Under the pieces are notes generated by a model, which saw nothing but the letters and a program-made list of their open reading frames with translations, ran no database searches and was not told where the DNA came from. From positions 259 to 57,561 of the forward strand of contig NZ_KB889699.1 in assembly GCF_000372745.1 (NCBI RefSeq): 57,303 nucleotides of DNA. The letters are read 5' to 3'. Position 1 is the stretch's first letter. Each line of letters opens with the position of its first letter. The stretch is from Embleya scabrispora DSM 41855 (GTDB lineage: Bacteria; Actinomycetota; Actinomycetes; Streptomycetales; Streptomycetaceae). A program made the position numbers and the translations under genes. Of this stretch, positions 7,567 through 13,948 are shown in pieces.

Positions 7567-9873
7567 TCAGCTCGCCGCCTCCCTAGCACCACCGCCACCC
7601 AACAGGAACCGACAGTTGTCACAGGAGGGGAAATTACCTCCTGTTGTCCGATATATAGTCGCATACTCTACCTCATCAAGCATGATACCAGGCCGCTTCC
7701 ACAGTAGATTATTACAAGCATTGAATTCGGCACACTCACCCATTGGCCAATCCTCCAAAGAGCCACCGTGCTGTTTCGTCAATGCATCAAGGCGTGCCTG
7801 CAGTTGCGGGTGGACACGCGCGGGAGTCATTCCACTTTCACCGTAAGACCATTCCCCTGTATACGTATCACGGGCAACTGCCCCTGCCGTGTTCTGGCTC
7901 GTCGACTTCGCTGATTCGATCCTGGCGAGATCGTGCAGATCGCAGTTATGCACGAGAGCCGAGACGGTGCCCGCCAACACATAATAGGTATGGTCGGCAT
8001 CCACGGTCAGGTCGTATGTGCGTTGCTCCCGAGCAAGGATCCGAATCGCGCTAATCTGAACTCGGGTGCCTGCGGAGGTCTGGAGCCATTGGCCTGGGTT
8101 GAGGTCGCCGGCGTTGATCCACTGCTTGAGATCCGGGATCCAAAATGGGTGGTTAGTAGTGGTGATGATGGAGGCTTCGCCGTCGTCGGTTGTGATGGTG
8201 AGATCGGCGAATTCCTTGTCGTCCTCGGTGGTGATGGCGGCAAGCACGGTGCGGGGCTTGGACTCGCCGGTTTCGGGGTCCGTGGCCAGGACGACGTCAC
8301 CCGGTTGGATGTCCTGGATGGCCTTGGTGGTGCCGTCGGCCATGAGGACGCCGGTGCCGGGGACGAAGCTGTGGCAGACCCGCGCATACTTGTTGATCAC
8401 GCCTTGGGCCACACCACCCGTCAAGGCGCCGACGCCGGCATCCTCGGCGATCTTGACCAGGGATTCGGTGGAGCTGCGGTCGCCGTGGTTGAGCTGGTCG
8501 TCGAGGGCGCCGTAGATGGAGTTGCCGAGTGCTCCGCACAGCATGGCCCCGCCCACCGCGGATGCGCCGGCGGTGGCCGCGCCCGCGCTTGCGGCCGCTG
8601 CCATGCAGCCCCATTCGGCGAGGCCGCCGACCACGATGGGGGCGACCTTCTTCCAGTTGTCCTCCGCGTAATGGACCGCCTGGGAGGTCTTCTTCTTGAC
8701 CCCGCCCCAGGCCTTCGCGAAGGGGTTCTGGTTGCCCTTCCCCTTGCCCGTGTGCGAGGTGGGCTTCTTGGGCTTGTCCATGCAGTAGTTGACGCAGCCG
8801 GCCGTGCCCCCGGGGGCTGTGGGCGAGGTGGTGGTCTGGTCGGTCCCGGAGCCTCCGCAGGCCATGACGTTGCCGCAGTAGACGGGGTCCGGGTCGCAGG
8901 CCATGACGTTGCCGCAGTACTTCATCCCGGAGGGGTCCGAGAACGTCAGGGGGTTGTTGTTGCTGTAGGTGTAGCCGTGCATCTGGCCCGCGTCGGTCAG
9001 GTCCATGATCGGGTCGACGCTGATGAAGCGGCCGAGGCTCGGGTCGTATTCGCGGGCGCCGACGTGGGTCAGGCCGGTGGCGTCCATGGGCTTGCCGAGG
9101 AAGCCCTTGTCGTCGGGCCATTGGCCGTTGGCCTGGGTGGGTTGCGGGCCGCGGGCCTCGCCGAAGGGCTTGGACTGGCGGCGGGTTGCCGTGAGGGTGG
9201 CGGCGTCGAGGGTGCTGCTCGGGGTGCCGTGGTGGTCGGCCGCCATGTACACCAGCGCACCGTTGCCGCTGCGGACGACCGTGGTGCCGCCACCTGTGGG
9301 GTAGTAGCGGGTGCCGACGACGGGGCCGGTGCCGTCGGTGTTGGTGGTGAGTTCGTCGCCGCCGAGGTAGAGCGTGGTCTTGCCGGCTTCGCGGCGGATG
9401 ATGCGGCCGCCGTCGGCGTCGTAGACGTAGTCGCTCGTGCCGGTCGCGGAGGCAACCTTGGTGAGCTTGTCCTCTTCGTTCCAGGTGAGGGTCTGGAGGT
9501 TGGAGTCGGCGCCGGGACGGGTCTTCGTGTTGCCGGCCTGGTCGTAGGTCAGGCCGGTGGTGACGGCCTCGCGGGTGCCGGTTTTGACGGTGACGGTGTC
9601 CAGGCGGTGGGTGCGGTCGGTGGACTGCGCGCCCGGGCGGTAGGCGTACTCGGTGGTGACGTTCTTGGTCGGGTCGTTGGTGGGGTCGTGGTCGACGAGT
9701 TTGGTGCGGTTGCCGACGGCGTCGTAGTCGAAGGACTGCCAGTACGGGTCCGGGCCGCCGACCGTGGTCGTGTTCGGGGTCGGGGTGGTGCAGTTGCCGA
9801 GGCCGCCGGGGCGTGTAATCGCCGGGGTGTCAGGCGCCGACGCTGTGACCTGGACGTCCCTCTTCAGTCTCAC
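7567..9873 (-). CDS. RHS-repeat polymorphic toxin, 5'-truncated, Hint plus deaminase-like tip
   Basis: A 768-residue frame. YD-type RHS repeats run to about 290 (YDAVGNRTKL, YDQAGNTKTR), ending in the core VGAREYDPSLGRFISVDPI and YTYSNNNPLTFSDPSG. After a Gly/Pro-rich stretch and an Ala/Gly hydrophobic segment comes a Hint autoprocessing domain (C500 in CHSFVPGTGVL to HN643-C644). The last 124 residues hold CAE (714-716) and PSCDNC (C751, C754), the zinc-ligand pattern of CDA-fold deaminase toxins such as the YwqJ/SCP1.201 types. Full RHS toxins are far longer: the signal, early repeats and export parts are missing upstream of 9873, so this is an orphan tip or displaced fragment. GC drops within the tip. 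Confidence 0.85.
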   Translation of the reverse strand: MRLKRDVQVTASAPDTPAITRPGGLGNCTTPTPNTTTVGGPDPYWQSFDYDAVGNRTKLVDHDPTNDPTKNVTTEYAYRPGAQSTDRTHRLDTVTVKTGTREAVTTGLTYDQAGNTKTRPGADSNLQTLTWNEEDKLTKVASATGTSDYVYDADGGRIIRREAGKTTLYLGGDELTTNTDGTGPVVGTRYYPTGGGTTVVRSGNGALVYMAADHHGTPSSTLDAATLTATRRQSKPFGEARGPQPTQANGQWPDDKGFLGKPMDATGLTHVGAREYDPSLGRFISVDPIMDLTDAGQMHGYTYSNNNPLTFSDPSGMKYCGNVMACDPDPVYCGNVMACGGSGTDQTTTSPTAPGGTAGCVNYCMDKPKKPTSHTGKGKGNQNPFAKAWGGVKKKTSQAVHYAEDNWKKVAPIVVGGLAEWGCMAAAASAGAATAGASAVGGAMLCGALGNSIYGALDDQLNHGDRSSTESLVKIAEDAGVGALTGGVAQGVINKYARVCHSFVPGTGVLMADGTTKAIQDIQPGDVVLATDPETGESKPRTVLAAITTEDDKEFADLTITTDDGEASIITTTNHPFWIPDLKQWINAGDLNPGQWLQTSAGTRVQISAIRILAREQRTYDLTVDADHTYYVLAGTVSALVHNCDLHDLARIESAKSTSQNTAGAVARDTYTGEWSYGESGMTPARVHPQLQARLDALTKQHGGSLEDWPMGECAEFNACNNLLWKRPGIMLDEVEYATIYRTTGGNFPSCDNCRFLLGGGGAREAAS
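8857..8919. repeat. 24-bp direct repeat inside the RHS gene
   Basis: Bases 8857-8880 and 8896-8919 are identical (core GGCCATGACGTTGCCGCAG), 39 bases apart. The encoded protein has YCGNVMAC twice, separated by a DPDPV linker, between the RHS core and the Hint domain. Confidence 0.8.
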
Positions 9874-9952
9874 GACATGTCGGCCGGCGGTTGTCTCAGC
9901 TCGGTGTCATTTCCTCAGACTGTCCGGCAGGCTGCATCACTGCCCAGAGGCG

Positions 9953-10348
9953 TCACGAACCTGCTTCGGCACCCGTCCCTTCCATCCACTCGCGGACGGT
10001 TACCGCTCGCTCGATGCGGCTGACAATGTCCTTCTTGGAGGCCGGGTCCAGGGTCTCCGGGATCTTGTCGAAGGTGTCGGGAAGGACGTCGAGCAGCCCC
10101 CAGATCTGTTGGCCGGTGTTAACGGTCAGCAGTTGCTGGCACCTCCACTGCAGCGGCATCTCGGGGCGGTGCGTGAGCCGCTGCACGAGCGTCGGGAACA
10201 GGTAGTGCGTCGCCTCTGCGGCGAGGTGCTCGCGGAGCCAGTCGACCGGAAGCCGCTGGCTGAAGCCGTGAATGGCGGCCTCTTGGGCCAGGTCCAGGAG
10301 TTGAGCGGTGTCGACGGCTCGAACAGTGCGGGGAAGGGTGGGGGCCAT
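9953..10348 (-). CDS. conserved hypothetical protein
   Basis: A 131-residue soluble protein beginning MAPTLPRTVRAVDTAQ, mostly helical in appearance, with conserved-looking stretches LPVDWLREHLAAEATHYLFP and GLLDVLPDTF. No known motif is visible. It lies upstream of the truncated RHS gene on the same strand, 80 bases away, and could be unrelated. GC3 use is normal, so I take it as a real gene. Confidence 0.6.
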   Translation of the reverse strand: MAPTLPRTVRAVDTAQLLDLAQEAAIHGFSQRLPVDWLREHLAAEATHYLFPTLVQRLTHRPEMPLQWRCQQLLTVNTGQQIWGLLDVLPDTFDKIPETLDPASKKDIVSRIERAVTVREWMEGTGAEAGS

Positions 10349-10550
10349 GTCGCGATGATGCCAAGAAGTCCCCGCAGGGCCGAGAAGTCAGCTGAACCGA
10401 GATGCGACCTGGCGACGGGCAGCCCCCAGACTGCCTCGAACCGGTCGAAGCGGCCTGGTTGTCACCGGTGAGGCCCGCGACTCGTCGGATCGGTGCGCGG
10501 TGTTCGGGCGCCCGGCACGATCCGAAGGCGAGCGCCCGGGTGACGTCCCA

Positions 10551-11369
10551 TCAGGAGCGGTTGAACCAGCGGCGTTTGGCCCGAGGCTGGGGCGAGGCTC
10601 CATCGGCCTGGGTCACCGACGGGTCGTCGTACTCGCGGGAGATCACCCGGACTTGGCCCGACTCGACGTCGTGGCGCACCGTGTCCAGACCCAGGCGGTC
10701 CAGCTGGGTGATGCTTTCGGCGTGGATGGTGGTGTTCAAGGGGAGCATCCCGACCTTCGGGTGCGTCCGGCCGAGCTTCACCTCCCCGCCGAGCAGGATC
10801 TGCAGCAGATGGTCGGCGGAGGCCGAGGGCAGGTCCTCGTCCACGGCAACGTGCAGCATCAGGTGTTCCTCGCCGGTGGCCCGCCATCGGACCTGCGCCA
10901 CCCACACCGAGCGGACGGCGGGGAACTCGCGGACCCGCCGAACGAGTGCGTCGCACAAGGCGACCGCCACTGGGTCGGTGGACCATTCGAGCTTCATTTC
11001 CGCCCCGGGCCCGTAGGTCGCCCAGTCCCGCAGCACGTGCTCGGAACAGATCGCCTGTCCGTTCTCGGAGCGGATCCCGAGCACGGCGACGCCGGTCTTC
11101 TCCAGGATGTCCCTCACCCGCACCGCGTCGCAGTGCACCATCCCGGCGGCCGCTGGCAGCAGTTGCGCGCCCAGCGCCGCGTCGGTGAAACCGAGCAGCG
11201 TCGGTGGCTGCTCGTCGTCGGGGAGGAACATCACGGATCCGGTGTCGGTGACGGGAACGAACACCCCGCCCTCGAACAGCGCGGCGAGCACCGCCTCCGG
11301 CCCGGGCTCGAGGCCGTCCGCACGGCGGTCGAGAAGGTCGGCGAGACGTACGTTCGAATGCTCGATCAC
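10551..11369 (-). CDS. SseB-family protein
   Basis: A 272-residue protein. The N-terminal half (residues about 10-110) matches the SseB domain: ALFEGGVFVPVTDTG, then a FLPDDEQPPTLLGFTDAALG-like strand-turn. The C-terminal half resembles the SseB C-terminal domain (ICSEHVLRDWATYGPG onward, with VRSVWVAQVRW and HLMLHVAVDED). The role of such proteins in actinomycetes is not established. GTG 11369 is chosen because a -10-like TACGCT lies 6 bases upstream, implying a leaderless transcript. A longer frame to 11438 lacks a good site. Confidence 0.7.
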   Translation of the reverse strand: MIEHSNVRLADLLDRRADGLEPGPEAVLAALFEGGVFVPVTDTGSVMFLPDDEQPPTLLGFTDAALGAQLLPAAAGMVHCDAVRVRDILEKTGVAVLGIRSENGQAICSEHVLRDWATYGPGAEMKLEWSTDPVAVALCDALVRRVREFPAVRSVWVAQVRWRATGEEHLMLHVAVDEDLPSASADHLLQILLGGEVKLGRTHPKVGMLPLNTTIHAESITQLDRLGLDTVRHDVESGQVRVISREYDDPSVTQADGASPQPRAKRRWFNRS

Positions 11370-11375
11370 GCGTGC

Positions 11376-11381
11376 AGCGTA
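11376..11381 (-). promoter_or_regulatory. leaderless -10 element of the SseB-type gene
   Basis: TACGCT on the minus strand ends 6 bases before GTG 11369. The same spacing is seen before five other genes in the window (13121, 29206, 42466, 43504, 47191). Confidence 0.5.
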
Positions 11382-11420
11382 GTACCCGGACCTCCACCGG
11401 CCCCGCCCCATCGTCAAGGC

Positions 11421-11464
11421 AGCAGGTTGAGGCGTCACTCGAACGAATGACGCCTCAACCTGCT
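11421..11464. terminator. large perfect hairpin, 17-bp stem
   Basis: AGCAGGTTGAGGCGTCA (11421-11437) pairs exactly with 11448-11464 across a 10-base loop. It lies just upstream of the SseB-type gene and downstream of the TPR gene on the minus strand. It could terminate the TPR transcript (GC-rich stem, no T-run, as usual in actinomycetes) or be a mobile-element or regulatory stem. Confidence 0.55.
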
Positions 11465-11514
11465 GTCCTGTCGCACTCGGGATATCCGTGGATCTTGTCC
11501 AGCGCTGCAGGCTT

Positions 11515-11563
11515 GCCAGGTCGGTTGAGAACTGTCCATCCGCGCGTTCTCAGCCGACCTGGC
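11515..11563. repeat. second hairpin, 18-bp stem containing the GTTCTCA motif
   Basis: GCCAGGTCGGTTGAGAAC (11515-11532) pairs with GTTCTCAGCCGACCTGGC (11546-11563) with one G-U pair, across a 13-base loop. Both arms carry TGAGAAC/GTTCTCA, the start of the end-like repeats elsewhere in the window, here in inverted orientation. It is followed by TGTGCGAAATCCC, which resembles the second half of those repeats. Confidence 0.55.
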
Positions 11564-11681
11564 TTGTGCGAAATCCCGGCGTGGCTGCCGAAGCGGATCC
11601 GATCAGGCGCTGGTTCGCGCCGCGACTGACCGGGCCATGAGCTCGGCGGCCTGGCGGACCTGTGCTGCGTACGCCCCCTGG

Positions 11682-13121
11682 CTAGAACGGGGGCTCCAGG
11701 GTGAACTCGCCCTCAGCAGACCAGGGATCATCTTGCTTCCGCCGCTCCGCTGCCTCCCGTTCCCGCTGTTCGACGGTCGCGCGCGCCTCGGCGATCGTGG
11801 GGATGGAGTCGAGGGCCTCGGCCGGACGATCGTGCCTGATCAGCATGTCGGGCAAGTCGTGGTGAACCAAGTAGTGAGTGGAGGAGCGGAGCAGTGCGAG
11901 GGCCTCCTCCAGTCGTCCGTCCCGCTCCAGCAGCCGCGCCAGCGCGGTGTCCCACCGGCCCGGCTCCCGCTTGTTGAGGGTGGTGGCCTCCGAGATGCCC
12001 TCCGCGCAGCGGCCCGCCTCGCCCAGCAGCCAGAGCCGCAGGTGGCGGACCTGGTCCGGGTGCTCCTCGACGTATGCGACGGTGAGGCCGTCCAGGAGTT
12101 CGAGCGCCCGGTCGGGCCGGCCGTCGTCGACGAGCAGTTCCAGCGCCCAGTGGAGGAAGTTCCAGCAGTCGTAGTACTCGTAGGTGGGCCGACCGATTTC
12201 TACGGCTTCGTCGACCCTCCCCCGGCGGACGAGGAGGCGCATCAGCGCCGCCCGGTCCTTCGGGTGGTCGTGGGCCTCGATCCCCTCGCGCAACACGGTC
12301 TCCGCCTCGGACGCCCGCCCCGCGTCCTCCAGCGCCTTCGCGTACACGTCGAGAGCGGAGCGATGGTCTTCGGCAGCGAGGGCCCCCAACTCCTCGATCA
12401 GGCCCTGCCGGGCGAGGAGTTCCGCGTAGTACTCCGGGAAGTTGACGGGGTGGCGCTGGCCCGAGGCCCACTCGGCACGCAGGACCTCGACGGCCTCGTC
12501 CGCACGCCCGGCCCGCTCCAGGACCCGGGAGATCAGCAACAGCACGTCCCACCGGTCGGTCCGGCCCGTCCCGCAGGACTCACCGCAGCGCTCGCACGCC
12601 CCGGCCTCCGCGCGCTCCCCACGCTCCGCTTCCCGCGTGAGCACCTCCAGGACGAGGTCGTCGCGTCCCTGGCCCTCGGTCACCTCGACCAGGCGGGACC
12701 GGAGCCAGTACTCCCCGAGATGGGGCGTGAGCACATCGACGGCCTCCTCCACCCGTCCGGCCTTCGACAACAGCTCGGCGTAGCGGGCGCACACGTGGCC
12801 GTCGCCCAGCTCGGCGGGGTCCGGACGCACCATCGCGAGTGCCTCGTCGTCCTCGCCCCGGCGGATCATGATCTCGGCGGTGACCCACTCGGCGGCCCGC
12901 CAGCGGATATCCGCGAACGGGTCCACCAGGGCCAGCGCCCGATCGAACTCCCCGGCCGCACACAGCTCCCGGGCCGCCGCCTCCGCACAGTTCCAGTCCC
13001 CACGCTCCCGCGCCGCCCGGATCAGCAGTTCCACCTGCCCCAGGTCGAGGAGGGTCCGCACCATCCGCGGGTAGACGCCACCATGGTTGCGCGCCTGCCA
13101 AGCAAGATCATCGATGTTCAC
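11682..13121 (-). CDS. tetratricopeptide-repeat protein
   Basis: A 479-residue protein made almost wholly of degenerate TPR-type helical pairs (for example AEAAARELCAAGEFDRALAL, YAELLSKAGRVEEAVDVL, ISRVLERAGRADEAVEVL, ARLLERDGRLEEALALL). A single C-x-x-C-x3-C cluster (ACERCGESC) sits mid-protein. It likely is a cytoplasmic protein-interaction scaffold; no enzymatic domain is visible. Start GTG 13121 lies 6 bases after TAGGGT, again a leaderless arrangement. The C-terminus is acidic and ends EGEFTLEPPF. Confidence 0.75.
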   Translation of the reverse strand: MNIDDLAWQARNHGGVYPRMVRTLLDLGQVELLIRAARERGDWNCAEAAARELCAAGEFDRALALVDPFADIRWRAAEWVTAEIMIRRGEDDEALAMVRPDPAELGDGHVCARYAELLSKAGRVEEAVDVLTPHLGEYWLRSRLVEVTEGQGRDDLVLEVLTREAERGERAEAGACERCGESCGTGRTDRWDVLLLISRVLERAGRADEAVEVLRAEWASGQRHPVNFPEYYAELLARQGLIEELGALAAEDHRSALDVYAKALEDAGRASEAETVLREGIEAHDHPKDRAALMRLLVRRGRVDEAVEIGRPTYEYYDCWNFLHWALELLVDDGRPDRALELLDGLTVAYVEEHPDQVRHLRLWLLGEAGRCAEGISEATTLNKREPGRWDTALARLLERDGRLEEALALLRSSTHYLVHHDLPDMLIRHDRPAEALDSIPTIAEARATVEQREREAAERRKQDDPWSAEGEFTLEPPF

Positions 13122-13127
13122 GCGGGC

Positions 13128-13133
13128 ACCCTA
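13128..13133 (-). promoter_or_regulatory. leaderless -10 element of the TPR gene
   Basis: TAGGGT on the minus strand, 6 bases before GTG 13121. Confidence 0.45.
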
Positions 13134-13229
13134 CGAACTGCCACCGACAGCCTTCGCCCAGCCGCAGCCGGGGTGCCGACACAGACCCCGCTCGGCTCAC
13201 GAAACGGTGCGAATCCGACAACACGGATG

Positions 13230-13350
13230 AGATCGAGTGAGAATCCGCCAACTGCAATGCGACAGGACACCTGCAGTTCTCAGCTCCATGTCAGATCTGA
13301 CATTCACCTGACATCGTGATTGAGAATCTGACACGAGTTTTGAGAACCTA
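13230..13350. repeat. cluster of TGAGAAYC repeats and a 14-bp palindrome downstream of the Tpg-like gene
   Basis: TGAGAATCC at 13238, TGAGAATCT at 13321 and TGAGAACCT at 13341 are direct repeats; GTTCTCA at 13276 is the inverse. Between them is the perfect palindrome TGTCAGATCTGACA (13289-13302), followed by a half-copy CTGACATC. A further TGAGAACCT occurs at 16474, on the other side of the Tap/Tpg-like operon. These could be iterons, operators or element ends. Confidence 0.5.
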
Positions 13351-13359
13351 CACTGGCCG

Positions 13360-13941
13360 TCACGCGGCGAAGCCGACTCCGGTGGCGTATTCGTAGCCGC
13401 CCCAGTCGGAGCCCAGATCCGCCAGGACCTCGTCTGTCCACAACTCGTCCAGGGCGTGTTCGTCGCCGGTCGCCCAGGCGCGGACGATGGCGTCCCACCG
13501 GCGGACGTTGACGCTGCGGTGCCCCGCGACACCGGCCCGGCGGTGCTGGTCGCGCACTCCGGACTGGTCGTGCGGGTGCAGTTCCACCCGGGTGCCGCGG
13601 CCGCCGTTGTTCAACCGGCGGATCAGCGAACGGGCCACGTTGCGCCGGCGCAGGTCCCGGTAGGCCGCGTCGATCCGGCGCAGGTTCGCCCGGCTCGGCG
13701 TGCGGTCCTCGGCCAGCCAGGCCGCGAGGGTGCGCGGCGTGACGGTGATCCCGGCGCTGTCCATCGCCTCGTAGCCGGCTCCCGAGGCGGTGAGGTAGCG
13801 CAGGCGGGCGGCGAGGCCGCGTTCGGTGTCGACGGGGGAAGTGACGCCGTCGGCGAGTTCGTCCAGGCGCTCGGCCGCCAGGGCGGAGGCGCGCATGCCG
13901 CGCATCCCGTATTTGCCGGGCTCCAGGGAGCGGTACGGCAT
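13360..13941 (-). CDS. Tpg-like (terminal-protein-like) HTH protein
   Basis: A 193-residue basic protein starting at ATG 13941, 7 bases after the Tap-like gene, with an AAGGAA ribosome site inside the end of that gene. Its plan follows the telomere terminal protein Tpg of Streptomyces linear replicons (about 185 residues). An AARLRYLT segment leads into a helix-turn-helix (residues about 55-95, TVTPRTLAAWLAEDRTPSRA), then RRNVARSLIRRL, a TRVELHPHD strand and an acidic C-terminus ending in GYEYATGVGF. Tpg is linked to the 5' end of telomeric DNA through a hydroxyl residue; T117, S127 and S143 lie in the comparable part here. The resemblance is by eye and distant; it could instead be a plain HTH regulator. 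Confidence 0.55.
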   Translation of the reverse strand: MPYRSLEPGKYGMRGMRASALAAERLDELADGVTSPVDTERGLAARLRYLTASGAGYEAMDSAGITVTPRTLAAWLAEDRTPSRANLRRIDAAYRDLRRRNVARSLIRRLNNGGRGTRVELHPHDQSGVRDQHRRAGVAGHRSVNVRRWDAIVRAWATGDEHALDELWTDEVLADLGSDWGGYEYATGVGFAA

Positions 13942-13948
13942 TCGGCGT

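Noticed and set aside
7933-10023. A 696-codon plus-strand open frame opposite the RHS gene
   Set aside because: It is the antisense of a clear RHS/Hint gene; its protein is Gly/Val/Ala-rich low complexity. Long antisense frames are expected in DNA of this GC content. The same holds for the plus-strand frames opposite 13.9-16.4 kb and 11.7-13.1 kb and the minus-strand frame opposite the NACHT gene.
13289-13302. Telomere-like palindrome array
   Set aside because: A single 14-bp palindrome inside the window; Streptomyces telomeres have several closely spaced palindromes at the replicon end.
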